Source: Costus lasius (lineage: Eukaryota > Streptophyta > Magnoliopsida > Zingiberales > Costaceae). From it: a DNA stretch of 64,000 nucleotides. The notes under the pieces are model-generated. The model ran no database searches. It had not been told where the DNA came from and worked only from the letters and a program-made list of their open reading frames with translations. How positions within the stretch are numbered: position 1 is the stretch's first letter; every line of letters starts with the position of its first letter. The position numbers and the translations under genes are program-made. This document shows positions 46,270-57,895 of this stretch, in pieces. The stretch covers positions 127,488,499-127,552,498 of the forward strand of contig CM050446.2 in the NCBI GenBank assembly GCA_027563935.2. The letters are read 5' to 3'.

Positions 46270-47150
46270 CACTTATGGATCCCTTCTCCTCTTCTTTGGA
46301 GCTTAAGCCTAGTAATACTTTTGGGGCGCATATCGTTAAATTTGATGGCACTAACTTTCCGCTATGGTCTCAATCAGTTCACCTCTTTTTAGGGTCTCAT
46401 GGCAAGGAGCATCATCTAACATAGTATGCTCCTCCTCTTACAGACCCTGCCTATGAGGCCTAGCATCGTTCTGATATGGCTGTGCTAAATTTATTACTCC
46501 ACAGTATGGATTTCAAAGTCGCTTCTACAATCATATAACATAAGTCTACTAAATCTGCTTGGGAATTTCTCAATGATATTTATGCCTCTAGACAGAACCT
46601 CAGTCATGTGCTTTGTCTTTACGAAGAGATCATTAATTTACAACAAGAGGATCGCACCGTCCAAGAGACCTATACTTTATTGGTAGCTAGATTTTTGTCA
46701 GTATCACCCTGCCTCATCTAATATAGAGGTCACTCTGCAACAGATGCAAGAATTCTTGGTAGCTAAATTTTTGTCTTGCCTTAATTCTCAATACTCAGCC
46801 TTGGGTTCCCAATTGCTAGTGGACTCCACTATCACCACTCTTCAAGCCGCCTTCTCACGACTATTGTGGGTTTCTACCCCATCTCAGTCTAAGGATACTC
46901 TCAATGCTCATGTTGTTCCCCCTGCCCCCTTTACTTCAGGTCGTGGACGCGTACATGGATGGGGTCGGGGCCGTGGCCGTGGTTTCCCCTCCGTGCTTTC
47001 ATTGTGGTCGCGCCAACCACACCCCAGAAAGATGTTGGCAGAAATTTGGGCATCACCCTGCCAAGGCCACTATGGCTACTGATACTGCCTTATCGGGCCT
47101 GACTCCGACTACAGCTGTGACTAACACAGTTACCATTTCGGGTGCTAAAT
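46270..47150 (+). pseudogene. Copia gag
   Basis: MDPFSSSLELKPSNTFGAHI at about 46275, then KFDGTNFPLWSQSVHLFLGS; stops, then YASRQNLSHVLCLYEEIINL, and the open piece at 46744 (MQEFLVAKFLSCLNSQYSAL). Near 46920-47070 a glycine/arginine-rich part and a CFHCGRANHTPERCWQKFGH zinc knuckle follow. About 480 bp upstream of protease, in the same order as the minus-strand relative. Confidence 0.83.
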
Positions 47151-48895
47151 AGGATCACTTACTCCAGTCTACGTCTATGTTTACTGCGGGGTCTTCTACG
47201 TTTGTATCTTCTTTCACTCCTACTTCGGGTATAGCCACTCTTGCTTCTTCTGGATCTACTTGGATTATTGATTCCGGTACCTCATCTCACATGTCAGGTA
47301 ACTGAGCCTTATTTGTATCATTGTCCACTAGGGGTGTCTATCCCCCGTGTCTATTGTTGACGGTTCTCTCGTCCCTATCATGGGCGTTGGCATTGTTCCT
47401 GTCTCTCCTACTCTTATTGTTTCTCATATTCTGTATATACCTTCCTTTCCTGTTAATCTTTTTTCTGTACATGCTTTTACTACTCAATGCCACTGTAGTG
47501 TCACTTTTCTGTCTTCTCACTGTCTCTTTCAGGACCTCCAGACGAAGAAGACGATTGATGGGGGGCCTAGACGTGGCGGCGTCTACACACTCTCCACCTC
47601 CTTGCTCCCTCGGGCTTTATCTTCCATTGCAGTTTCTCCATTCAGTGGCACTAACATCTTGGTCATCCTTCGTCGGCTCGTCTCCAACAATTTTTATCTG
47701 TCATCGTGACCCTCCTTCACTTGTGATGCTTGTCAACTGGGCAAACACCATCGTGCTTCCTTGCCCTCTGCGGCCACTACTACGAGCCTACACCCCTTTC
47801 ACCTCGTCCACTCCGACGTCTAGGCTCCCAGTCCTATTCTTAGTCGTGATGGTCATAAGTATTTTATAACCTTTATCGATGTTTTCTCTCGTATGTGTTA
47901 GTGCTACATTTTGACTAAGCGGTCTGAACTTTTTGATGTATTTTGCAACTACTTTACTAAAATCAAAACTCAATTTGGTGTTTCTATACAAATTTTGCGT
48001 TCTGAAAATGCTTTGGAGTATACTAGCACCTCTTTCACTTCTTTCTACACTTCTCGTGGTATTCTACATCAAACCACTTGTAGCTACACCTCCTCTCAAA
48101 ATGGGGTGGCTGAGTGCAAGAATCGTCACCTTCTTGATGTGGCCCGTACCTTATTGTTTCACATGCAGGTTCCTCGTTCGTTTTGGCCTGATGCGGTTCT
48201 TACGGCCTCATTCCTTATTAATTGTGTTCCCATCCTGTCTTGGGAGGTCATCTCCCTTTTCTCTCTTGTTTCGATCTAAAGTACCCTTCTCTCTTATTCC
48301 TCGTGTGTTTGGGTGCCTTTGTTATGTTCATGTCTTAGGCCCGGGTACTGATAAGTTGAGTCCGCGTGCTACTCGGTGTGTGTTTATTGGGTATTCTCGG
48401 ACCCAAAAGGGCTATCACTGTTTTGATCCGTGTAGTTGTCGGACATTTACTAGTGTTGATGTTACCTTTGATGAGTCTCAGTCTTTTTTTCCATATGTTC
48501 AGGCTTCCCCCTCCCCTACGGATCTTCTTCCTGTTCCTATCACACTTCTAGATGAGTCAGTCCACACTACCTCCTCTCCGGATGAGTCGGTTCCCCCCGT
48601 TGTTCCTTTACAGGTTTATAGCAGACACCCTCGGCCTCCTTCCACTGCGTCTTCTTCATCAGCAGCTCCTGACAAGGACCTACCCATCACCCTGCGCAAA
48701 GGCAAGCGTATCGTCTCTCGTTTCCCTATTTCTCAGTATGTTTTCTTTAGTCACTTATCGCCTCTATACCGTGCTTTTTCGGTTGTCTAGTCTTCGTTTC
48801 CCTTGCCTACATCTCCTTCACAGGCTATGCTGGTACCTGAATGGAAGCAAGCTATGGACGCCGAGATGGCAATCTTACAGTCTCGCCGAACATAG
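47151..48895 (+). pseudogene. Copia protease, integrase and linker
   Basis: Protease: TWIIDSGTSSHMSGN (47260-47305) with a stop and then a frameshift; GVYTLSTSLLPRALSSIAVS follows. The integrase second aspartate block is RSENALEYTSTSFTSFYTSR and the glutamate block is SSQNGVAECKNRHLLDVART (47990-48150). FGCLCYVHVLGPGTDKLSPR and CVFIGYSRTQKGYHCFDPCS lead to the linker, which ends at 48895. Several frameshifts. Confidence 0.83.
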
Positions 48896-50561
48896 TGATG
48901 GGGGACCGGGACCAGCTTCGAGGAGGTCCACTAGGGTCCGAAGGAAACCTCTCAGGTATGGGTTTTCTTCCTAGATCCTACTTTCCTTTTTGCATTGCAT
49001 TGCATCATGATAGGTTAGATCCACCCCCAGTCTAACATGTAGTTACATGTAGGTTTACTTTCTTGTTTGAATAAAATGTTGCATCATGATAGGATAGAAG
49101 TATAGCACGTGTAATTGCATCTACAATACATAGGCAAATTCAGCTCACCACTCACTCACCTAGTGAGCTCCAAAGATGGAAATTCAGCTTCATCTCAATT
49201 CAACTATTACCACTTGAAGACTTCAGTTAAAGGGGCTTCATAAATCCTCAACTCCCTTACCAAATCAAGCCTTGGGCACCCACATCAACAAGGAATTCAG
49301 CCATAGAGACAAGATCAAAAAATCTCTCCTAAAATCAAGGAATCATGACTTGGCGCTCAACATTAAAGGAAGGAATTTGAATTCCTCTCCACAAATGGAA
49401 GCCTCATCAAGAGCCAACCGCCCCACTCTTATCCTCAGCATTTGCGCCAGCCTTTGGAGCCAAACAATTCGAAAACTTACCTTGATAGAGCCGGCCAAAG
49501 AAGGAAAGCCAACCAATTGCTTGTGCGCCCATTCCATGTAGCCCTTTGTGTTTAATTGCTGAAATTTCTTGCTTAACTTTGCTTATGCGCCTAGGGAAAA
49601 ATGACTTATGTAACCCCTAGTTGCTTTGCCTATATATTGTAGCCTTCATGGCATCATATGCATCTTTGATGTAATAAAATTCTATCGAGTAGTTTCTAGC
49701 AAAATTCTAGGTGCTTGTGTCACCAAGTCTTCCTTTATTCCCCTTCTCGCATCCATTTTCTTCTCCCCACATCCATACCTAGCCGAGGCCTTTCATCCCT
49801 CCAAGTTGCAAGCCGAGAGTCCCCTCTCAACCAACAATTGATGGAGAACCTCCTTGATGCCGAGATTCAACTTGAAGGAATCCTGGATGCCGAGACCTCT
49901 CTTTGAAGAAGTTTTCCCTAAGATAAGTGTCCTCACCCTCTTGCGACTCTTTCTTCCTTCTTTACAAGTTTAGAGATCTACACCTTGTTCGGTTCTTGTA
50001 GGAAGGAAGGCCCTCTTGCGACTCTTTCTTCCTTCTTTACAAGTTTAGAGATCTACACCTTGTTCGGTTCTTGTAGGAAGGAAGGCGCTTGGACTTTGAA
50101 GGCCCTTTGGGGGCGCAAGCCCTCTTTTCTCCACCCCTCCCTCATATTAGTTTAGTCTTGCTTATTGTCTAGGCAAGGGAACTTGGAGGCTTAACCTCCT
50201 TCTTGCACTTTGCTTGTAAAGTTTTAATATTCTTAAACAACTCCCCCACGCCTGTGTGGGTTGCTGAAATGCATGTATGTAACCGACACCTTCCATCAGA
50301 GTAGGACCGATGAAAAACAGGAAGGTGACCCCTTCTATTCTCAAGGGGTCCACTGTAAGTCTTCTTTATAATTTCAGCAATGTACTTTCTGCAATTTTCT
50401 ATTCTGCAAGTAGATTACTTTGGTTTTACCTATCTAAAAAAAATACAAAAACATTTTATTTTCAAAAATCATTAGCTTAACCTCGGGTTTCTTATTATCT
50501 ATCTACTACAAAACCTTTCAAAGCACGTTGTTTGCATGGTTTGTGTCTTGTGGCCACATCA
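48896..50561 (+). repeat. 5' LTR of a truncated gypsy element
   Basis: It ends gccacatca two bases before a tRNA-Met-type primer site. The start is placed at TGATGGGGG, which mirrors the CATCA end and is where copia similarity stops. A caveat: the first 80 bp also read as a basic peptide (RRSTRVRRKPLRYGF) that could be the tail of a polyprotein, so the start could lie further right. It contains an exact 75-bp tandem duplication at 49936-50085. Confidence 0.6.
49936..50085 (+). repeat. Exact 75-bp tandem duplication
   Basis: Two adjacent copies (49936-50010 and 50011-50085), beginning ccctcttgcgactctttc and ending gtaggaaggaagg, appear identical base for base. Confidence 0.95.
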
Positions 50562-50564
50562 GTT

Positions 50565-50576
50565 TGGTATCAGAGC
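50565..50576 (+). promoter_or_regulatory. Primer binding site, tRNA-Met type
   Basis: tggtatcagagc, three bases after the LTR end, as in chromovirus-type gypsy elements and most copia elements. Confidence 0.85.
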
Positions 50577-50726
50577 TTAGGCTATAGAGTAGATTTTTAA
50601 GCCCAAAACTTATTTTTCTACTACTAGGACGATTCTTGTGGTTTAGGTTATTTGAAACAATTGATTTCATAAAACACTAGGATTCATACTTTCTAAAAGT
50701 TATATTTATTTCAAAAACTGCATCAT

Positions 50727-51770
50727 GCAAACTAGATCTAGAACCCAACAAGAGAATAATCAACCTATGGATCTTGTTGAGACCATTAGACAACTTACAC
50801 AACAAATGCTGAAATGCAAACTGGGTTTACCCAACAAATGACTGCGATGAGAAATGACTTCTAAGTCCTCAATAATAGGTTTGACACCCTTGAAACCCAA
50901 CAACGGACCCCAAGTCAACCTCCTAGTGAGGCAAACTTGGAACCCTTAAAACCTATAACCCAACAGCATACTCTCAATCCTATGGTTACTCCTAACATCG
51001 AGTGGAATGGGCGTCATGCTCAAACCCAATTCAACCAAAGGCCTAGGAACTTTGATGTGCACCGTGCTGTCCCTCCTACTTTTAGTGGAACTCTATACCT
51101 TAGGGAATTCTTAGACTGGATCACCAAGTTAGAGCAATATTTTGAGTGGGGCCAAATCCAAGAACAAGACAAAGTGAGTTTAGCCAAATGTCTTTTAGAG
51201 GGATCAGCTAGGTTGTATTGGACCCATGTAAAAAAGAAACCTTCAATATCCTATTGAGAGATGGGAAAACATGCGCTTTCGGTTGAAAGATAAGTATGTC
51301 CCTCCATACTATCAAAACAAGCTTCTCGACCAGCTTAGCAGCCACACCCAAGGTAGCCTATCTGTAGCCGAGTACATGATCAAATTAGAAGAACGTCTCC
51401 TTAGATGTGAGATCACTGAGGACCCAAACCTTACCCTGAGTAGATTTACGAATGACCTTAGACTAGATATCAAGAGAGGGCTGACCTATTACCAAATAGA
51501 TAGCTTAGAAGTTGCTTATCAAAGAGCTATAGAAGTTGAACAAGAGATCAAATCTAGGAGAGAGTTCACACCTACTAGACCCTTTCTTAGAACTCCATCA
51601 ACCAATTCCCCTAGTTCTAGCCAACCTCGGCCTAGGCCAACTCAGACCTTTCCCAGACCTCTGAACCAAGAACTCCAACCCAGGCTATAAACTCAAATAG
51701 ATTTCTCTGCCATAACTGTAACCAGCCTGGACACTTAGCTAGAAACTGTACCAAGAAGGTCCTCTTTTTA
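50727..51770 (+). pseudogene. Gypsy gag with zinc knuckle
   Basis: A start near 50727 (MQTRSRTQQENNQPMDLVE) is broken by stops. Main pieces: DVHRAVPPTFSGTLYLREFL, WITKLEQYFEWGQIQEQDKV, MRFRLKDKYVPPYYQNKLLD (51271) and GSLSVAEYMIKLEERLLRCE, the gypsy capsid pattern. The CCHC knuckle CHNCNQPGHLARNC lies near 51710-51750. A stop at 51258 and another at 51688 split the frame. Chromovirus-like by capsid sequence. Confidence 0.87.
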
Positions 51771-52219
51771 GAAGAAGACTCCTTAGAACCCGAGGCCACC
51801 CCAGAAGCCGAGTTAGACCAAGATCCCAACTTAGAGAACATAGAGTTTGAAGACTTTGACACTGATGATTTTGCCCAAAACACATTAGGGGTAGTAAGAT
51901 GCAATCTAGTCAAACCTATTCCTACTGAGGACTGGAGAAGGACAAGCATCATCCATACTTACACCAAATGCCATGGTCACATGTGCAAGGTTGTAATTGA
52001 TGGAGGAAGTAGTCTTAATGTTGTCTCTCATGTAGCTGTGGTCAAACTTAAGTTAAAGCTAGAACCACATCCAAACCCCTATAGCATCTCATGGGTCAAT
52101 CAAACTAGTGTACCCTCGTCACCCATAGATGCCTTGTGCCCCTTTAATTCAGCACCTATCAAGGACAAATCTAGTGCGATGTCATCACCATGGATGTCGC
52201 ACAAGTCCTTCTAGGTCGC
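51771..52219 (+). pseudogene. Gypsy aspartic protease, truncated
   Basis: An acidic linker (LEEDSLEPEATPEAELDQDP) is followed by CKVVIDGGSSLNVVSHVAVV, the protease active site (D-G-G-S here instead of D-S/T-G), at 51980-52040. VLLGRP, the flap end, is read at 52195-52217 in a shifted frame. Directly after it satellite DNA starts, so RT, RNase H and integrase are lost. Confidence 0.83.
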
Positions 52220-55200
52220 CCTTGAACATTGACCCTTGATCCATTAACTTATATCTTGGATCCTTCCTCTTTTATCCTTCATTTTCTTTCATTCTTAATC
52301 CTTGATCTTGGTTCTTGATTTGGATACTTGATCCTTTATCCTTTATCCCCGATCATTAATCCTTATTTCTTAAACCTTGAGCCTTGAACCTATATCATTG
52401 ATCCTTCAGACTTGTCTTTGAAGCATAATCTTTAATCCTAGAACCAAATTCCTTGATTTTTTATATATTGGTACTCTATCCTTAATCCTTCATCAATGAT
52501 TCTTAATCCTTGAGCACTAATTCTTCATATTTCATCCTTTCTCTTTATTCCTTGTTAATTCATCCTTAATCGTTCATGCCTAATCGATCCTACATCCTTG
52601 ATCCTTGAGCCTTAATTTGGATACTTGATTATATATCCTTCTTCTTTGATACTCAAACCATTATCCTTTATGCTCGATCAATGATCTTTCATCCTTAATC
52701 CTTGACTATTGATTCCTAATCCTTCATCTTTCTTCCAATATCCTTGAACCTTAACCCTTGATCCTTGAATCTTGATCTTGGATCCTTTCTCTTTCATTTT
52801 CATCCTTAATCCTTCATCCAATATCCTTGAACATTGACTCATGATCCTTGAACCTTAATCCAATATTCTTTGTCTTTCATCCTAATCCTTAATCTTTCAT
52901 CCAATATCCTTGCACATTGACCCTTGATCCTTAAAGCTTGATCTTGGATCCTTCCTCTTTCATCCTTATCTTTAATGCTTCATCCAATATCCTAGAACAT
53001 TGGCCCTTGATCTATAAACCTTCATCCAATATCCTTCCTCTTTCATCCTAATCCTTAATCTTTCATCCAATATTCTTGAACAATGACCTTTATCCTTGAA
53101 CTTTGATCTTGGATCCTTCCTCTTTCATCCTTCGTGATTTTTCGTTCTTAATCCTTGATCTTTGATCCTTGGGACTTAATTTGGATACTTGATCCTTTAT
53201 CCTTACTCCTTGACTCTTGAACATTAAGCCTTGATTTTTTTATCATTGATCCTTAAGACTCGTCTTTGATACATAATCCTTGATTCTATAACTAAAATTC
53301 TTAATTTTTGTATCTTGATCCTTTATCCTTAATCCTTCATCCATGATTCTTGATCCTTGATCACTAATCTTAAATCTTTTGTCATTTATCTTTGTTTCTT
53401 GTTCCATCATCCTTAATCCTTTATGCCCAATCCTGCATCCTTGATCTTTGAGCCATAACTTTGACACTTGATTCTTTATCCTTGATATTTGATACTTGAA
53501 CCTTCATTCTTGATGTTTGATCATTGATCTTTCATCCTTGATCCTTGACCATTGATCCCTATCCTTAATCCCTTCATCCAAAATCCTTAAACCTTGACCC
53601 TTGGTCCTTGAACCTTGATCTTGGATCCTTCCTCTTTCATCCTTCATCTTTAATCTTTCATCTAATATGCTTAAACATTAACCCGCGACCCTTGAACCTT
53701 AATCCAATATCCTTCCTCTTTCATCATAATCCTTAATCCTTCAACATTGACCCTTTATCCTTGAACCTTGATCTTGGATCCTTCCTCTTTCATCCTTCAC
53801 AATATTTCATTCTTGATTATTTGTCTTTGATCCTTAGGCCTTGATTTGGATATTTGATCCTTTATCCTTGATTCTTTAACCTAGAACCTTGAGCCTTGAT
53901 CTTTCGTCATTGATCCTTAATACTTATCTTTTATATAATATCCTTGAACCTAAATCTTTAATCCCTATGTCTTGATCCTTTATCCTTAATTCTTTATCAA
54001 TGATTCTTGATCCTTGATCACTAATCCTTGATCTTTCATCATTCATCTTTGTTCATTTTTCTCTCATTCTAAATCCTTGAGCCTTAATTTGGATACTTGA
54101 TTATTTATCCTTAATCTTTGATACTCAAACATTCATCTTTGATGTTTGATTATTGATCTTTCATCCTTGATCCTTCACCATTGATCCCTAATTCTTAATC
54201 CTTTATCTAATATTTTTGAATCTTAACCCTTAATCCTTAAACCTTATCTTTGATCCTTCCTCTTTCATCCTAATTCTTAATACTTATACAGTATTCTTGA
54301 ACATTGACCCTTGATCTATGAACCTTGATCTTGGATCTTTCCTCTTTCATTCTTGATGATTTTTCATTCTTAATCCTTTATCCTTGATCCTTGGGCTTTG
54401 ATTTGAATACTTGATCCTTTATCCATAATCCATGATCCTTAATCCTTGATTCTTGGACCTTGAGCCTTAATCCTTCATCATTGATCCATAAGACTTGTCT
54501 TTAATACATAATCTTTGATCCTAGAATCTAAATCTTTAATCTTTGTGTCTTGATCCTTTATCCTAAATCCTTTATCAATGATTCTTGATCCTTGATCACT
54601 AATTATTGTTTCATCATTTAGTTTTGTTCCTTGTTCCTTCATCCTTAATCATTAATGTATAATCCTACATCCTTTATCCTTGAGCATTAATATGGATACT
54701 TGATTCTTTATCCATGATCTTTGATACTCGAACCTTCATCCTTGATGCTTGATCGTTAATCTTTTATCCTTGATCCTTGACCATTGATCTCTATCTTTAA
54801 TCTTTTATCCAATATCCATGAATTTTGATCCTTAATCCTTGAACCTTAATCTTGTATCCTCCTCTTTTATCCGTCATCCAATATCCTTGAACATTAAACC
54901 TTAATGCTTGAACCATCATCCAACATCTTTCCTCTTTTATCCTAATTCTTAATCTTTCATCTAATATCCTTGAGCATTGACCCTTGATCCTTGAACCTTG
55001 ATCGTGAATTCTTCCCCTTTCATCTTTCATGATCTTTCATTTTTTAATTTTTTATCCTTGATCTTTGGGCCTTGATTTGAATACTTTTTGATCTTTTATC
55101 CTTTATCCAATATCTTTACTCTTTCATAATAATTATTAATCCTTCATCCCATATCCTTGGACCATGATACTTAATTTTTGATTCTTGAAACTTGAGCCTT

Positions 55201-55663
55201 GATCCTTCATCATTGATGCCTTTGATAAATAATCTTTGATTCTAAAATCTAAATCCTTCATCAATGGTTCTTGATCCTTGATCACTAATCCTTGATCTTT
55301 TATTGTACATCTCTGTTCCTTACTCCATCATAATCCTACATCCTTGATTAATTTGGATACTTAGATTTTTTTTTTTCCTGATCTTTGATGCTCGAACCTT
55401 CATCCTTAATGCTCTTACATCCTCAATCTTTAACCATTGATCCCTAATTCTTAATCCTTTATCAAATATACTTAAACTTTGACCATTGATCCTTGAACTT
55501 TGATCTTAGATCCTTCATCTTTATTTTGGATCCTTCCTCTTTCATCCTTCGTTATCTTTCATTCTTAATCTGTTACCCTTGATCCTTGGGCCTTGATTTG
55601 AATACTTGATCTTTTATCCTTTACCTTTGATCCTTCATCCTTGATTTTTCATCCTGGATCATT
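52220..55663 (+). repeat. ATCCTTG-type satellite, second block
   Basis: Same family, strand and higher-order register as 40683-45182: aatttggata-type landmarks near 52612, 53458, 54086, 54689 and 55349 (spacings 846, 628, 603, 660). At its left edge it resumes with ccttgaacattgacccttg; the block before the insertion ends aatatctttg. The two halves therefore fit into one unit. No genes. Confidence 0.92.
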
Positions 55664-56169
55664 TGTTATAACCCGCTTAGTAAGTAAACTATTTATTAAC
55701 TTAGTGAGCCGATTTGCAGTATGACCCAATCTATTAAAATGTTTAAGCCCAAGTTAACAATAACAAGCTCACTAATCCTTATATACCATATAATGGTTTC
55801 TCCCACTTGCAATGTGGGACTATACTCGGGGTATTACAATCTCCCCCACTTAACACCTGACGTTCTCATCAAGCCCGCCATCCTTTAGTCAGCAGCATGT
55901 GAGATCAGCCCAATAGCGGCTCCACTATCCTTGGTAACCCTTTCCTATTGGAATCTCACCATGCTTAGGACTAAGTTTTTGCTTTGATACCATTTATTAT
56001 GACCCGCTTAGTGAGCAAATTATTCATTAACTTGGTGAGCTGATTTGCAATGTGACCCAATTTATTAAAATGCTTAAACCTAAGTTAACAATAACAAGCC
56101 CACTAAGCTTTATATACCGTATAATGGTTTCTCCCACTTGCAATGTGGGACTATACTCGGGGTATTACA
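55664..56169 (-). mobile_element. TRIM (terminal-repeat retrotransposon in miniature), complete
   Basis: Two 175-bp LTRs (55664-55838 and 55995-56169) enclose 156 bp. On the minus strand the LTR starts TGTAATACCCCGAG, has TATATAAAG, and ends near GGGTTATAACA. The primer site TGGTATCAAAGC is the complement of 55981-55992, close to the tRNA-Met type. The polypurine tract AAGTGGGGGAGAT abuts the 3' LTR (55839-55853). There is no coding capacity. It is not Cassandra: the LTR has no 5S-rRNA-like promoter. Flanking bases (tcatt and tctag) do not form a target duplication. Confidence 0.92.
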
Positions 56170-57150
56170 TCTAGGATCAAAATTCAAGGATAAGGGTTGA
56201 GATGCAAGTATATTAGATGAAGGATTAAAGCTTAAGGATCAATGGTTAATGATCAAGCATGAAAGATCAGTGATCAAGCATCAAAGATAAAGGTTTAAGC
56301 ATCAAGGATGAAGGTTTAAGCATCAAAGATGAGGAATAAAAAATAAAGTATCCAAATAAAAGATCAAGGATGTAGGAATAAGGGAGTGAGATTAATGATG
56401 AAAGATCAAAACTTTGTAATCAAGGATGAAGAATCATTGATATATGATCAAAATAAAGGATCAAGTCACAAAGATTATGGATTTAGGTTATAGGATCAAG
56501 GATTATGTGTCAAAGATAAGTCTCAAGAATTAATGATAAAGGATCAAGGCTCAAGGTTTGAGAATCAAGGATTAAAGATCAAGGATCAAGGATATTGGAT
56601 GAGTGATTAAGGATTAGGATGAAAGAGGAAGGATATTGGATAAAAGATGAAAGAGGAAGGATCCAATATCAAGGTTTAGGGATCAGGGTCAAGGTTCAAT
56701 GATATTCAACGAAGGACTAAGGATTAAGGATCAATAGTCAAGGATCAAGGATAAAAAATCAATGATCAATGATCAAGACTGAAGGATATGATCAATGAAG
56801 TATATGAGAACAAGACTGAAGGATCAAGGATAAAGGATCGTTGATCAAGACTCAAGTATTAAGCATGAAATGATCAAGAATAAGAGTTCAAGTATCTAGA
56901 TTAAGGCACACAGATTAAGGATATAAAAGGATCAAGGATCAAGGATCAAGGACAAAGGATCTAAGATGAAAGCCCATGGATTAGTGGTCAATATTCAAGG
57001 ATGAACAATGAATGATGTATGATCAATGATTAGTGATCTAGGATGAAAGATCAATGATCAAGACTTCACGCTCAAGAATCAAGGATAAAGGATCCAAGAT
57101 CATGACTCAAGGATTAAAGCTCAAGGTTCAAGGATGAATGATCAAGCATA
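56170..57150 (-). repeat. ATCCTTG-type satellite, purine-rich orientation
   Basis: The strand reverses at the TRIM: from here the plus strand reads aaggatcaaggat-type heptamers, with tatccaaataaaagatcaag near 56348 as the reversed landmark. No genes. Confidence 0.9.
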
Positions 57151-57895
57151 AGGGTGCATACTAGAGGGTATGGGATTTTAGGGTGGAAGGGATTTTAGGA
57201 AGGAGGGGATTGTTGGCTACGTGAAAGTCACGTGTCCAATGATGTGAACCGGCATCGTCTACAACTGGCATCTACGAGCAACAGTGTCATCTCCGGTGGC
57301 TGCGAGCGGCGGCTAGGGCTAGCGTTGAGGAAGGGGAGTGGAGATAGAGCAGCATCGGCTGCTGCGTGTGGCGGCGTTGGGGGAGGGGAGGCTGAGTGGT
57401 GGCTGCTGCGAGCGGCAGCATCGAGGGAGGGGAGGCCGAGCGTCGATGGAGGTGGGGAGGGGAGGACAAGCAACTGCGAGGGAGCTTCAGTGGTGGAAGC
57501 GAGGCAGAAGCTCACCTGGACGATGGAAGAGGGCTTCAGTTCGGTGGCCGAGGAATCCATGCAAAGAGCAGCGAAAGGGGGATGCTGGTTCGCCGATGCA
57601 AAGTAAAGGGAGATGGGGTGTCTGGCTGGAAAGAGGTAAGAAGAGAGCCGCTACAATTGCTGCGGGGAGAGCAAAGACATTGGAAGGATGAGCGACTGAG
57701 AGGGAGCTTCAGCAGTGGAAGCTTCACCTGTTTCTCCAATCCGCCTGATTTGGACGGATTGTAAACGAGGTATTTTTCCCTCATATATTCATCCAATTTT
57801 CCTTTCCGTTGATCTATCCGTCCTGATATACGACAGATTTTTCTGATCCACATCCCTTCCCTCCTAAAAACCTTCATAGTAAACATACTGTAAAG
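57151..57895. mobile_element. GC-rich insertion of unknown type in the satellite
   Basis: About 740 bp with much higher GC than the satellite. Ends are loosely inverted: ggaagggattttaggaagga on the left against ttttaggagggaaggga on the reversed right end. Inside, ggaggggaggc-type G-runs repeat (57368-57470). Long frames on both strands reflect GC content and show no domain I know. It may be a transposon carrying a gene scrap, or a CpG-rich promoter fragment. Confidence 0.4.

Larger units (their letters stand above)
45183..48895 (+). mobile_element. Copia element, same family as 33491-40682, 3' half missing
   Basis: The 5' LTR is 45183-45320 (TGTTGGAACATTTG to CTTCAACT), followed at once by a tRNA-Met-type primer site (tggtatcatagc, 45321-45332). 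Leader, gag, protease and integrase follow in order. The reading ends in the pre-RT linker (PEWKQAMDAEMAILQSRR), where a gypsy LTR starts at 48896. RT, RNase H and the 3' LTR are absent from the window. Confidence 0.82.

Noticed and set aside
40683..55663. Telomere-like repeat
   Set aside because: The heptamer is ATCCTTG-like; plant telomeres are TTTAGGG/CCCTAAA. The length is the same but the sequence does not match.
55664..56169. Cassandra TRIM
   Set aside because: Cassandra LTRs carry a 5S-rRNA-like promoter; none is visible here, although the TGTAATACCCCG start is similar.
57228..57886. Several frames of 110-124 codons on both strands
   Set aside because: All overlap in a GC-rich island with G-runs; products are low-complexity and share no known motif.
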